DNA from: Codonopsis lanceolata
Taxonomy: Eukaryota > Streptophyta > Magnoliopsida > Asterales > Campanulaceae
Length of the DNA stretch: 64,000 bases
Direction: 5' to 3'
Assembly (NCBI GenBank): GCA_013146195.2
Contig: CM028379.1
Coordinates: forward strand, 63,309,631-63,373,630
Below, piece after piece: positions 23,683-35,530 of this stretch. The notes under the pieces were generated by a model. The model ran no database searches and was not told the DNA's origin. It was given only the letters and a program-made list of their open reading frames with translations. The position numbers were made by a program, and so were the translations under genes. Every line of letters begins with the position of its first letter. Positions within the stretch are counted from its first letter, which is position 1.

Positions 23683-23923
23683 TTTACTTGCTTTGTTAAT
23701 TAGTTTATTTTATTTCTTTCTAGGTAAATTAATTTAGTAAAATAAAAAACCCCACTTTTTATTATTTGCTTTGTTTTGTTAGAATAATTGAATTTACTTA
23801 AATCAAATCTCAAATCTATGTGGTTCAACCCTTGTTTTTGCACAACTATAATCCGGTTTATTCATGCATTTGCGAGGTTAAATTTTATCACATCAAGTTT
23901 TTGGCATCGTTGTTAGCGTCGTT

Positions 23924-24026
23924 GCATTCAATACTCTTAAGCATTTACTCACTTGAAAAGCCTCATCTAAAACATTTACTAGATAGTCTTCAATTCGTAT
24001 TTATTTCTAGTTCTTATTTAGATAAT
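23924..24026. repeat. Right copy of the 102-bp direct repeat flanking the LARD element
   Basis: It matches 14328-14429 and continues rightward into sequence absent from the left side. An open frame crosses it from about 23910 to 24149 (SLEKPHLKHLLDSLQFVF...), and the left copy has the same frame with similar residues. It may therefore be a fragment of a duplicated gene exon, but I do not recognise the protein. Confidence 0.65.
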
Positions 24027-24099
24027 CATTGTGTAGTTATTCCTCACTTCTTTCTAATCATTAAGGAATCATTGATTGTTCCCACGAGTGTGATTGATT

Positions 24100-24680
24100 C
24101 TCAATCATACTTCACAAACACTGGTCTTTGTTGCACACTGATCCATTAGTGATCACTCTAGATTATTAATAATATTAATATACTTCAAAAATCCAAGTTT
24201 ACTCAACTTGATAATAGACGTAGCAGTTCATACCGTGAACCACTTTAAATATTGTGTTATTTACTTATCAACCTTTGAGATTGCTCTAACACTTAAGCAA
24301 CTTCAATCTACTTAAGTGTTAGTCAATCATTGCTCCAATCACATATATGATTGTTTATATAAATTGTTTATCAATTCATTCCTGTGTTATAGTGATCAAA
24401 CAAGTTCTTCTTTAACCAGTTGATATCAGTTAATAACATCCGTCTGCTGACATACTCTCTTTATCCGCTGCTACTTTGAAGTATTTTTCAAAACAACCCT
24501 TAAACTTTAAAGGCTATTCACCCCCTCTAGCCTTATTTATTGTCATCTAGACTTACATACTCTCTTCATCCGCTGCTACTTTGAAGTATTTTTCAAAACA
24601 ACCCCTTAAACTTTAAAAGGTTATTCACCTCCTCTAGCCTTATTTATTTCTATCTGGACTTACAATGTTCATCTATTAAC
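24100..24680 (+). mobile_element. Copia-like LTR/leader fragment with a 105-bp tandem duplication
   Basis: CTATTCACCCCCTCTAGCC, which often follows plant copia LTRs, occurs twice (about 24507 and 24617). The whole segment 24451-24555 is repeated at 24556-24665 with few changes. The element ends were not found. Confidence 0.35.
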
Positions 24681-24877
24681 TGGTAATGAAGTTATAGGCT
24701 AGCTAATAAACAGTGTTTTGATGGTGGTGTAAGTTGCAATTTATAAATCTTTTTGTAGATTAAGACGGGAGGACCGAAGTCTGCCATTCCTATTTGAGCG
24801 TTGCAAGTTATCTTCATCTGACAACGACCAAGCATCTCCATATTTATTCTCTAATCCCCCGTGCCAAGAAAGAAGAG

Positions 24878-25012
24878 TTGAGATCTCCTATACAACATAG
24901 TGTACCATTCCCTCTGTCACCAAACAAATTTGAACATGGGTCATGATGGTACATCCATGGGTCATATTATTTGGTGACACGATGATATATTATATGGTAC
25001 AAGAGATCTCAA
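24878..25012. mobile_element. Foldback MITE, 135 bp
   Basis: The left end TTGAGATCTCCTATACAACA, then CTGTCACCAAA, is the approximate reverse complement of the right end (TTTGGTGACAC, then GGTACAAGAGATCTCAA). A related hairpin lies at 37494-37660. It is non-coding and a transcript would fold on itself. Confidence 0.6.
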
Positions 25013-25199
25013 TTGATAAAAGAGTATTCGCTGTGATTTTTGAGCCCCAACTTGTTTGGAAAGGAGTATTTAGTTGCTAAAAGGAGTCTTGCAAAGAAAT
25101 TAAGTGTAGATCATTTTCTAAAGTCAAAAACTTAGGTAAGTGTATCACTCGGAAATTTTCAAAACCAATTATGATATAATTGTGGTGATAATGTGTTTA

Positions 25200-27370
25200 A
25201 ATTAATTGAAATGTGTTAGTTGTGTAAGTTGAGATTTAATTTCATGAAATGTAGTCTATGATAAATTTCCAATGTTTGATTAATTGGAGCTATAGTAATG
25301 GAGACTTGGTTGTTTTGAGGCTTACATGTTGTGTTTGTGGAATATTAGTTTGGTTTATTAGTGTTGGATTGTGGTTAGATTGAGTTTTGGTTGCTTGGGT
25401 TCAGATTTAGTTGCATTTGAAAGTTTTGCAAAATAAGGAGTAAGGCGGTCGTGTCCCATTGGACAAAGCGACGTGTTTGAGCCTTGGAAATTCAGGACGT
25501 CCCAGTACTTCGGGCGGTCGCATTCTAAGGAACAAAGCGAGAGCGTCGCAAGAGAGGGCAGACACATTACATTCGGAAACGACCGCGTCTCAAGCCTATA
25601 AAATTAAGAGTGCACCTGTGAAATGCGCGGCCGCGTTGAGCATTGGAAGGCGACCGTTTCGCAATCAGACGCGGTCGCATGAAAAGTAGGAAGCGATCGC
25701 GTTGCTTTAGGTTTCATTAAACCTCTTTTGGTCTTTTCACAAAATAGTCAACAAGTATTTAAAGAATCTTGACCCTGGTTAGACTAGGAGAGTTCATTAT
25801 TTTCAGACTTCTACACACACATTTACACCTATTGAAGGTGAAATTGAAAAAGGTGGGTTTCTTCATATTGTAGCTTGATTTTGAGAGACTTTCATCCATT
25901 GTTTGTGTATTCAACCTTCATCAAAGTTGTTCCCTTTGACTAGAGCTTCATTTTGGTCCGATTAACTCTTGCATGCATTGACGTTTGTGGAATCTCCACT
26001 CTTGAGGTATGGAATGTCTTACTTATAAATGTTTCATTCATGATTATATATGCCAATGGAAATACTTTATGACGTGTCTATAATATTTGTTGATGGAAAT
26101 TATGAACATGCAATTGATATTTTGAGATGATTTATGTGTGGAATTTCTTGGTGATGTTGTGAACCAAATGGGTATTTGAGTGAATGAAATATGGTATTAT
26201 TTGTGGAAATTGTGTTAGAATAATATCATGGGATTATTGAAGATATGTATAATTACTTGTGAATTATATGGATAATATGAGGCCTTGTGAATAATATGTA
26301 AATAGGTAACAATGAATTTACATCATAGGTCATTGTATCTTACTTGAGAATTATGAATTTGGGAATTTGAGAAATAATCATAAGTTGAAAATTATTGGGC
26401 CTTGTGAATATCAATAATTGGGATTGTGTTTGAGAATAACTTTGAATACGAGAACAACTTTGAACATGCAAACAATATCTTATATTTTGTTGAGCATCAA
26501 ACGGTCCTCTAACAGAGCACGGACCGCAGTGAAATGCAGTACCGGTTAGTAGCAGAGTTTTATGGGGCTCAACCCCCTTAGTCACGGCCATGACTAAGGT
26601 TTTGGATAAAGCTACCTTGCGTTTTAATTTGGGGTAATTGCCCTGTTGAGTCACGACTGCTGAGGTTATAGGGACTTGGCCTTGTGATTCAACTTCCAAG
26701 GACAAATTGTGAATAATCTTATCTGATCGAGATCGAGGTAACAAGCTGTGTATGGGGTAGAGGTTGATTGGAGATGTATCTCAATCCAATATACTATTTG
26801 TGTGAATAATTATCAACATGTGAACTCTTATGTGATATATGAATACTCGCCATGAATTGTGACATCTATATTAAGCTATATGCATTGCTAATTCTAATGG
26901 CATGATATTATGTTGCATACACGTATAACATATATAAGTACACCTGAACCCTACTAAGTTTTAACTCACCACGTCCTATTTGTTTTCCTTAAATCAAGGC
27001 CAAGCAAGACAATGAGCGTGACCGAGTCTACAGAGAGCTAGTTGGGTGAAGTCTCTTTTGGGTAGCTTCCGCATTTTCGAGTATCTCTTTTGTGTGTGGT
27101 GTAAGGAAACAAGTAGTCTTCATTTGGAACATAGTAAAACAAATTTGAAATATGTCTTCTGTTGGATTTGTAACTCTTTTGAAAACATGTGATTACTAAT
27201 TAGGTTGATAGTGTAAACAATTTAAGTCTTGTATGATTCCGTTTTATTTAGTGATGTATTTTTAGAAAATGCTTTCATCTATGCATTTTAGTTTTGTTAT
27301 TGTGTTTGTTAGTTAGTCTGAGTTCGCGTCCCAGACCGAGGCCCAGTTAGGGCAGGTTTGGGGCATGACA
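25200..27370 (+). mobile_element. Gypsy-type LTR (solo or truncated), 5' limit not resolved
   Basis: The right end GGGCAGGTTTGGGGCATGACA at 27370 is typical of long gypsy-type LTRs. Inside are a GC-rich patch (25440-25710), a TATA-like CATATATAAGTACACC near 26929, and the TTAACTCACCACGTCC-type stretch often seen shortly before the LTR end. No convincing TGT start with a matching 5-bp flank was found. The open frames over the GC patch are not supported as genes. Confidence 0.5.
25440..25710. other. GC-rich patch with repeated CGACCGC/GCGGTCG motifs
   Basis: At least six variants of one palindromic motif occur within 270 bp: GGCGGTCGTG, GGCGGTCGCA, CGACCGCGTC, GCGGCCGCG, GGCGACCG/GCGGTCGC and GCGATCGCG. 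Flanking DNA is strongly AT-rich. Confidence 0.85.
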
Positions 27371-27373
27371 ATA

Positions 27374-27502
27374 AAATGGTCTTACATATATATTTAGTAA
27401 AACGGATCATCCTTACCCGATCCTTCGTGTGTTGGTGGTTGAATTTTTAAAGAGCGTGGCTCCGCCTTACGAATTAAGATCCATAAGACCGTCCTACTTG
27501 AG
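27374..27502. mobile_element. Small MITE of the GACGGTCTTAC family
   Basis: The left part AATGGTCTTACATATATATT and the right end CATAAGACCGTCCTACTTGA are inverted copies. Internal blocks (ACGGATCATCCTTACCCGA, then TTACGAATTAAGATCC) match the related copies at 9664-9815 and about 9965-10015. It sits directly against the gypsy-type LTR end. Confidence 0.5.
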
Positions 27503-28484
27503 TCCTACTCTTTTCCAATAGATAGGATAGGACTGCACAATAGTCAACGGATCAAGGCCCCTCCCAATAAAACTAGCGTAGTGTGTTTTTGGAGAGCGAT
27601 GAGTTTTGAAATTAAGCCCATTGCTTGTTTTGTAGTGGATACTTGTGTCATGCACTTTGCAATTTAGCCAACCTTGTTTATGTTTTTGAGTCCTTATGGA
27701 CTCGATGTCGATTACTAAATTTTGTGGCGACATGTTACCCAAGTCTCATACTAATCTCTAAATAAACTTCTCTTAAGTTCCAAACTTTATCCTTTGTTTC
27801 ATTCAAAAAAATCATTTTTATAAAGTTCAACCACTAAAAATATCATTGGAATTGGTTATAATTAAAAAAATAGATGAACAAAGTCAAGACGAGTATAATA
27901 TATGTGATGATAATGTTCAATGAAGATTGAAAGCATAATTATTTTTTGAAAATACTCTTTTTAAGTGTGTACATGTTAGATTAGATGTCTCGATTCTATG
28001 ACCAAGGGCCAAACGAGTAGAGCGAGTATAACACATGCCACAAGGGGATTGACTGGTGCCTGGTTGACATGTATAACTTGGTTGGGCCTCACTTGAGGTC
28101 AAATGGCGTAAACGATTCACTTAGGGAGATTGGCCGAGTAGGCATGTAATATAAACAATAATGATAAAAACATCTAAAAGAAAGCATTACAATAAATTTT
28201 TATCACAATTCACTTAGGTTTAGTTTTTTACAAAAATGCTTATAAAGAGTGATAAAAAGCCAGCCTTTATTCTCAAAATAAGCAAAAAACAAAAATCAAG
28301 TAGCCAAACTTGAAAATAATACAAGTATTGGTAATATAGCGAAGTAATTATGTATATAAACAGGTTGGGTCGGATTTTCAAATAGGTTGAGTATTAAATC
28401 TAAACCTAGCCCAAACCCTACGAGGCTTGAAAATGTCTTATCATAACAGAAAATATATCAATATCAGCTTAGTTTTCTACATAT
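27503..28484. other. Intergenic, no gene recognised
   Basis: About 1 kb without a supported coding region. Short open frames on the minus strand (27494-27742, 27917-28120) show no domain or splice structure. Confidence 0.55.
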
Positions 28485-29784
28485 CTATTACAACAGTTCT
28501 GCTAAGTTCAAAGAAGGAAATCAACTGTTTTCCACGCAGTCAAGTTTACAAAGATTCGTAAAAGATATTTTGCAAATCTCCTTGACAGATGAAGATATGC
28601 ATCGATATCTAAGCCCTCACTCCCATCCATTAGATATTTTCTTTTATATGTTTGGTCCAAATTCTCAAGACATATATCAACAAAGACCAGCTACGCACTT
28701 TGTACAACTCAGGCATGAACGTCAAGTCACATCCATCAGCTTGATTCTCAAATAGATTTCAAGACAAGATCTTCAAGAAGACTTTTAACCAACAGTTCAT
28801 AAGATGCATCTTGATTCACTGAAGTCCATACATTCTAACGGTTAGAAATCTACTCAAAGTCTCAACGGATCTATTGTCTCTTTACCTATAAAAGAAACAT
28901 ACCATCATTTTTCCAAGGTGTGCATGTGTGCATGAGTATACATGCTTTCAAGTGTAACTCGAAGAACTCCAAAGAGTGGGAAAAACACAAGTGTTAGAAC
29001 TAACACTTTGTGTGAGAGAAAGAGTAGAATTTCATAAGGCAAGAAGCTTTGCTCAGTCAAGAACTCATCACTTCTTGATTTGAGTTTTTTCTTCCTTTAA
29101 AAGACTCGATCTCTAGTACTTCTAGACTCCAAATCTGTTGCTAGAGATTAAGCACTCACGCTTGACGTTGAAGACAAGAACTTGCTTGAAGATGACCGTA
29201 GAAGATCATGAGCTAATAATCCATATCACATTTATACTAGCATACTTGTATTCCATTGCAAGGGTGTCGGTTGTGCAAGAATGAGTTGTCACAGTTGGTC
29301 GAGTGATTGTCACTCAGTTGTTCAATTACTAGCTAATTGAACAACCTATAATATTGTCTTCTCACATCACTTTCATATTGGCAGTGCCATCTCCCCACTC
29401 CCTAGGGTATTTGGAATTGCCAAAGTGAGAGAGTTTGTATATGTCTTCCATTTACGCCGCCCTCCTTTCCATGAAATCTCGCAGGATTGCTAGGTTAGAG
29501 AGTCTATGTTGATGTACTATGCATGTTTATCCTTTAGACGAATCTCTGCTAAATTCTTATATAAAATAGTCTTCTACATTCAACCTTACATGCTTTATTT
29601 CATAATCACATTGTTCATAGAAATGATATTTAGTTCTGATAAAGATAAAAGTATGTTGTTGTTATGTAGTTATACTAATCTATTTACAGCCACTCCGGTC
29701 TTCAATCTTATATAAATTTGTTGTCTATCTTTCTGTTGCACAACTTATCTATCAGCAATTATTATAACATAAATTTCCCAACAG
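28485..29784 (+). mobile_element. Putative copia LTR fragment
   Basis: It contains a TATA-like ACCTATAAAAGAAACATACC at 28886 followed by a long pyrimidine- and AAG-rich leader. It ends TTTCCCAACA at 29784, directly before GTCTGGCATAGCATA, which loosely resembles a degraded Met-tRNA PBS. The left end and any internal coding region were not identified. Confidence 0.35.
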
Positions 29785-30021
29785 TCTGGCATAGCATATC
29801 GCTGTATTAACTTCAGCAGAATTGCAACACAAGGAAATTGACAAGATTTCATCTTTGTTCTTAATGTTCTTTAAAAGATTGATGAAATAATTTTATGAAG
29901 GTAATAAAGACTATTCACCCCATGTAGCCAGTAGCCTATATACGAGCATATTAATATGGACCAACGACAACAATAATAATAATAAAAAAATTGAAGATGA
30001 AAACTGATTCATATAGCCTTA

Positions 30022-30044
30022 ATTAAAAAAATATAATAATAATA

Positions 30045-30077
<33 letters not shown>

Positions 30078-30290
30078 GTAATAATAATTATTGTTATTAC
30101 TATCATGCATTATTCAATTGGTATTATTGTTATTACTAATATTATTAATTACAGTTATTTATTACTCCGTATTATCTTTATCACTCTGATAGTAATATTA
30201 ATTATTATCATTTTTCTTATTACCATCATAATATGTAATAGCTGTACTATTAACATTACATTATTATTAGTATTGCAATTGCTTTTATTA
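30022..30290. repeat. (TAA)n/(TTA)n microsatellite region
   Basis: A pure TTA run at about 30045-30075 is followed by interrupted ATT/TTA triplets to about 30290. The hydrophobic frame read through it on the plus strand is low-complexity. Confidence 0.85.
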
Positions 30291-30639
30291 TTGCTGTTTT
30301 CAGAATTTTTATTGAAGAAAGTTACTAGGGTTAATTTGATTCTTATTTATTTAACAATGGGTATTTTCCATTTCATTCCAACAACGTATCCCTCAAACCA
30401 AACACAAACTCACTTTGAAGGTGCGAGCCAAAGGCGAGAGTGGAGGTTATGAAAAAATAATTTCTAAATTAAAATCCTCTAGGCTCGGCACGGATGAACT
30501 ATCTTTGATTGGTCTGGGGAGTGGATTGATTGAGGTACCCAAAAAATGGACAACTCTAATTGTGACACATCACCCAATTTTTTATATCGTTAAATCTTCA
30601 AGCCTCCACAATTTGAAACTTTTCATTTTCTAGCTATTA

Positions 30640-31809
30640 GCTAAAAATAATAGTTAATATGATATTGTGATATTAATCATTTACTATTAATCTATCTATT
30701 CTATTGTTAATAATAGTGGAAATCTTATATATAAATACTTTACTACCAATATCATTTCTTAACCAATGTGGGATAATATTATTATATTGACATTGCATGA
30801 ATACTTTAAGTCTTGATATCTTATTCATCTAAAACTCGATTTGGACAAATAAATATATCATTATGATGTTATCACCGAGTAGAAAACATTCGCATAATTA
30901 CCTTTGCAATATAATTTTTCAACAAGTATTAGATGAGTACTTTAATAATTTCTAAAATCAACATTAATTTATAACCAATGTAAGTGGTATTTTTACTATA
31001 ATTACCAATAAAAGTGATGTAACAAACATTGATTGAAAATTGATGTTGGTTTAAAAATTATTTAGATAAATGACTTTTACTAAACTAACAAAAAAAGATA
31101 TATATTCATAATTGTTAGAAGTTGATGTTGGCTTTAAAAGTTTTTAAGCAAAATTTTACCAATAAAAATGATTTATTCATCATTGGTCACAAAGAATTAT
31201 TTTAGTTTAAATTTTTTTAGATAAAATTCTTTTACTTAACAATAAAAGAGATGTATCCCACATTAGATAGAAAATAATATTGGTTTCAAAAGTCTTCTAC
31301 TATTATTATTAATAGAATATATGTATCTCACATTCGTTAGAAAATGATGTTGATTTCAAAAGTTTTAAAATAAAAGACTTCAACTATTAATATTAATATA
31401 ATAGATGTATCTTTCAAAAATGTTTAAATAAAATACTTTTACTATTATTATTAATAGAATATATGTATCTTACATTGGTTAAAAGTTTTCTATTATTATT
31501 ACCAATAGAACATTTTTTTGTAGACTTTTCCCTTAAGGGGGTATGAGAAGAGATCGAACCTGAAACCTCACATTTTGTGAAGCCCCAACTCTACCACTGG
31601 CCACCTCTTAGAGTCTATCAATAGAGCATATATATTTCACATTGGTTAGAAAATAATGTTGGTTTATATTCCAATGTTTTAATCATAATGCCTAAAAATT
31701 TAAAACTATACTACTACTATTACTAAAAAAAGAAATGCATGTCATATTTAAAAATTATAATAGTATTATTACCAAAAAAATATGTACGAAGCACGGAATC
31801 TATAACTAG
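30640..31809 (+). mobile_element. Second Helitron-like element, opposite orientation, 5' end unresolved
   Basis: The right end ACGAAGCACGGAATCTATAA then CTAG before T (31806-31810) is the mutated reverse complement of the 3' terminus of the Helitron at 20966. The body has the same repeat units (AACCAATGT, TTACCAATA, AAAATTGATGTTGG). Units left of about 30990 run one way and those to the right run the other. The hairpin arm is partly lost. A SINE is inserted at 31518-31612. Confidence 0.65.
31518..31612 (-). mobile_element. tRNA-derived SINE head
   Basis: On the minus strand it reads AGGTGGCCAGTGGTAGAGTT (box A TGGCCAGTGG) and, about 45 bases on, CAGGTTCGATCTC (box B). That is the spacing of a tRNA-type internal RNA polymerase III promoter. 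It interrupts the Helitron-like repeat. A poly-A tail is short or absent. Confidence 0.6.
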
Positions 31810-31935
31810 TAATATGAAATAAAATTTAACAAAATATTGCAACTTGAAGAGCGCGGTAAGAGGGATTTTATAAAGTAATTCCATCTCAAAATTTATAGAT
31901 TATGAGGCATAATTTATGAAATATGTTACCATCGA

Positions 31936-32657
31936 TAGGGGTGAGCACGGGCCTTATGCCAGTGGGCTTTGGCGGCAATACCCGATATGAGTCTATCAAG
32001 TGGCGGGCATCAATTTAGAAGACCAGACCAACCCATGGGATTATGTAGACGGGCTTCAGCGGGCAATGGATGGATGGGCACATGCTTTGATGATTTGTCT
32101 TGTTTCATTTAATTATGTGAAGCTCAAGGTAGGCCAAATGCTTTTAAATAGACTGAAAATGTGTTGATTCAATGAGGAAAAATGAACCATTTAGGCATGG
32201 AGATTATTGACTTTGGTATTATGTGCAAACCTCAGGCTCTATTGCTTAACCTGACATCAAGAATTCCATGAAACTAGTAAATGTGAATTTCAAATAAAGA
32301 GATTAATTAAGATTCATATATTAGCTTTATCATTTCCATAAAATTTCAAATTATAATGTTAATTCAAGACAAAGGAATCATTTAGTTTCAATGTTGGTAA
32401 CATCACCTTTAAATTTAAGACAAGAATATTTTAAATGGTGAAAAACAAAGATGAGCCGAATATTTTAAATAGTGAAAAACAAGGATGAGCCTGGCTGGTC
32501 ATAACAGGCATGAAGAATTTGAGGGCCCAGTAGTGTTCGAGATCACGTGCATTGAACACATCTAAAGTCTAACACTATGTATAGCCCATGGGCATGAGCT
32601 TTGAGGGCCGAACATTGACGAGCTTAACGGGAATTGAGGGGCATTTGCTCACCCCTA
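31936..32657. mobile_element. hAT-like non-autonomous element
   Basis: The ends TAGGGGTGAGCACGGG and TTTGCTCACCCCTA are inverted repeats of the common hAT type. The interior is rich in CGGGCTT/GGGC words and has a 34-bp direct duplication (ATATTTTAAATGGTGAAAAA...) at about 32427-32494. The eight bases on either side (accatcga, gttcacgt) do not match, so the copy is old or rearranged. Confidence 0.5.
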
Positions 32658-32682
32658 GTTCACGTTGTAGCCAAATTAATTT

Positions 32683-33040
32683 ATGGGTAAATTATATATA
32701 ACCTCCCTAAACTATGAGTCGAATTTGAATTGCCTCATTCAACTATTAATTGAAGTAATGTGCTCCCATCAATATAATGTTATCTTAAATTACATCTTCT
32801 GTTTAGACATCACCGTTTGAATTGACGGATCCCACCCTAAGACTCACTTAATTTGACCATAATATGCAAAGTAAAGATAAACCATTATGTTGACCATTTT
32901 TAGATACAAATAAGGTCTAAATAGAAGATGCGACCAAAAAAAATATTATAGTTGAAGGGATATATTATTTCAATTAGTAGTTGAGGGTAAAAATTTGAAC
33001 CTAATTCATAATTGAGAGGTGTTATGTGTAACTTTATTAA
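32683..33040. mobile_element. Foldback MITE with arms of about 120 bp
   Basis: The left arm (ATAACCTCCCTAAACTATGA, TTCAACTATTAATTGAAGTA, CATCTTCTGTTTAGAC) is matched in inverse by the right arm (GTCTAAATAGAAGATG, TTCAATTAGTAGTTGA, ATAATTGAGAGGTGTTATG). Long arms suggest a Mutator-like MITE. A half copy of the same family is at 35195-35385. Confidence 0.6.
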
Positions 33041-33116
33041 TAATACAATGATCAACATTTTATTTAGCAAGGAAAAATAAATCAAAAGGCGAGATATTTT
33101 ATGGGTTATTATACTA

Positions 33117-33244
33117 TTTTAGTAAAATATCTACATTATGGTTGTACGATTTTAATAAAATATCTACATTATGGGTTATAATATTTTAATAAAATATCTA
33201 CATTATGGGTTTATGGAGTACTATTTTAATAAAATATCTACATG
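33117..33244. repeat. Short tandem repeat, four copies of 34-39 bp
   Basis: TTTTAATAAAATATCTACAT followed by TATGGGTT-like spacers of varying length occurs four times in a row. No function is evident. Confidence 0.75.
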
Positions 33245-33904
33245 AATCTTCTTAGATACTTACTTTAAAAAGGAGTGAATTTTATGTGTTGACTGTTGAT
33301 TAAAATAGGGGGTGGGACTAAATTGTTGAAGGAGCCGTCGCAACTTCCAACTCGTGCCGACCGGCGACGAGCCAACAGACAAGACAGTTAGACAGCTGGC
33401 CAATTCTAGCCTTCTAGGAGTATAATAATTCTCCTTAAAACAGAAAGTTATTACAACATTATAATTCCAAAAGACTCCTTGTAGTTTAGGTTATTCCACT
33501 ACTCAGTACTCCCAGTCCCACTCAAGTGGGGGAAAGACTTTTATCCTTCCTTATCATACAAGATATTGGCAAAATCCTATCTGAAGTCATCCTTGATGAA
33601 TCAATTTCGATATGTCATGTGGGAAGAGTTTTAAAAAGGTACGAACTAAGTGGAGGGACATCTTAGTACAATTGGATATGTTTTCTAACTCCCTTAAATT
33701 TAAAATAGTATAAATCATAGTTTTTTGTTCCGAAAAAAAAAGGAGTTATCGATTGTAAAATGTTCTACCACCATCGAAGAAACATTTAGCTAAATGTTTG
33801 ACTTTGCACAATGGAACAAATAACACATGTTTAGCCAATACTGGAGGAATATTTCTAACAATGTTCCACTAATGTCGATGAAACATATATAAATGGCTAA
33901 CTTA

Positions 33905-34560
33905 TAGGGGTGTACATGGTTCGGTTTAGGTCAAAACTGTGAACCGAACCATACCCCATCGGTTTCGAAAATATCAAACCGAACCGAACCGAACCATCCA
34001 ATGCTTGGAACTGAACCAAACCAAACCACTCGGTTTTGTTCAGTTCGGTTCGGTTTCGTGGTTCGACAAAAAAATTAAATTAATCATTTTCAAAAATATT
34101 AAAAATTATACAAATAGATTTTAATCGGTAAATTAAGCTAATTTCTAATTAGCATCAAACATTAATAGACAAAAAATCAAACTTTTCTTACAAATATCAT
34201 TAAACATGGTAATTGAAAATTTGAATCCAAGTTAATTGAAAAGTGAAAACATTAAGAATAGAACAATAGTAGCAATATATATATAATAAACTTATAAACC
34301 ATTAAACAACCTGATATAAAATAAATTATTATATATATAATTAATAATCAAATAATATTCACATCGGTTTGGTTCGGTTCGGTTCGACTCGACTCTGTTT
34401 GGAGATAGGAACCACAAACCGAACCGAACCACTCGGTTTTTAGATTTTGGAAACCAAAACCGAATCGCCTTGTATCGAAACCGAACCAAACTGCATGGTT
34501 CGGTTTGGTTCGACTTGGTTCGATGGTTCGATGGTTTGATGGTTCGGTTGTACACCCCTA
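33905..34560. mobile_element. hAT MITE with perfect 8-bp target duplication, 656 bp
   Basis: Ends TAGGGGTGTACATGGTTCGG and CGGTTGTACACCCCTA are inverted. CTAACTTA flanks both sides (33897-33904 and 34561-34568), the eight-base duplication of hAT insertions. Both subterminal regions carry many GGTTCGG/CCGAACC repeats. The interior is AT-rich and non-coding. Confidence 0.92.
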
Positions 34561-34568
34561 CTAACTTA

Positions 34569-35194
34569 TATAAAGTTCTATCAATACTGGTGGAACATTT
34601 CTAACTGAATATTGTGTTATTTGTTTCGTTGTCCATAGCGAAGTATCAATGGTTGTTCTACCAACCAGGGCTGAACAACTTCAATCAAATTTAACCAATT
34701 TTTTCCCTTAAAACCGACATACATTATAACAAACAAATTGCAAACGAGTTATACATTTCTGAATTCAAACCAAAACAAACTAATTTGCATACAAATTACA
34801 TTCTAACAAAAAAAAATCAAAGATAAAGATTTGAGATGAAATTTGGGTTTGGGTAGTGATTTAGATTTGGCCTTGCACATTTTTTGCGTGTTTGTTGTCA
34901 TTTTTGCCTTTTTTTTTTTTCCTGTTCTTGTCGTTGTTGCTCGACGTGAAGGAAGAAAATGAGGTTTTCTTTGGTTGCATTAACTTAAAGAGGAGGGTCG
35001 GATTATGTTTTCAACAGAGGGAGTGGGGTGGGTGGGTAGGGGAGGGGTGTGTGTGTAATAGTTTTATGTTTCTAATAGGTAAGGGTAAAATAAGAATACA
35101 AGGGGGGTATACTAAGTGTTTTTGAAGATTTCAAATTCTAGGGGGGGTTTACTTAATAGAGGGTACACAGAGAGAATTTGAGGGTCCAAATACC
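34569..35194. other. Intergenic, no gene recognised
   Basis: Contains a T-tract (34910) and a G-rich GGGTGGGTAGGGGAGGGGTG segment near 35028. Open frames here are low-complexity. Confidence 0.55.
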
Positions 35195-35385
35195 CCCCCA
35201 AATAAATTGTATATTACAAATAACCCCCTTAACTATGGGTTGAGTTTGAATTCCTCCTTTAACTATCAATCGAAGCAATGTGTCCCCCTTAATTATAATA
35301 TTTTTTAAATTGCATTTTATGTTTATGCTCCGCCATATGAATTTACAGAATTTTCACACCTAAGATTCATATGACCATCTTTATG
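35195..35385. mobile_element. Half copy of the 32683 foldback MITE family
   Basis: CCCCCTTAACTATGGGTTGA and TTTAACTATCAATCGAAGCA match the left arm of the element at 32683, and the right arm is missing. A T-rich Stowaway half copy follows immediately. Confidence 0.5.
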
Positions 35386-35388
35386 TAC

Positions 35389-35530
35389 TGCATCTATCCC
35401 AAAATTATTGTCATATTTTTCTTTTTTGTCTGTCATAAAATAATTGTCATGTTAAAACTTTCTTTTTCACGATAATGTTTTTACCATTTTATCCTTACTT
35501 TTTCCCTTACTTTAATTATGAACGAACATA
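35389..35530 (+). mobile_element. Half Stowaway MITE
   Basis: CATCTATCCCAAAATTATTG opens a left-half copy that runs through TTACCATTTTATCCTTACTT and stops near AATTATGAACGAACATA. The right half is absent. Confidence 0.5.

Larger units (their letters stand above)
20017..23895 (+). mobile_element. Right LTR of the LARD-like element, interrupted by a Helitron
   Basis: It starts TGATGAATGAG and ends CACATCA. Excluding the Helitron it is about 1.16 kb, matching the left LTR without its Stowaway. A TATA-like GGTATAAATATATC lies at 20353-20366. The end at 23895 is followed by AGTTTTTGGCATCGTTGTTAG, another PBS-like site. This copy therefore sits like a 5' LTR of a second, truncated unit rather than ending at a target duplication. 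Confidence 0.8.

Noticed and set aside
25459..25689. Plus-strand frame over the GC-rich patch
   Set aside because: GC-rich sequence lacks stop codons by composition. There is no domain, and the patch lies in an LTR.
30105..30452. Hydrophobic 115-codon frame that could be a membrane protein
   Set aside because: It is an ATT/TTA microsatellite read as Ile/Leu, with no support beyond composition.
34892..35125. 77-codon plus-strand frame after a T-tract
   Set aside because: It starts in a poly-T run (Phe/Leu) and continues into G-rich low-complexity sequence. No homologous motif was recognised.
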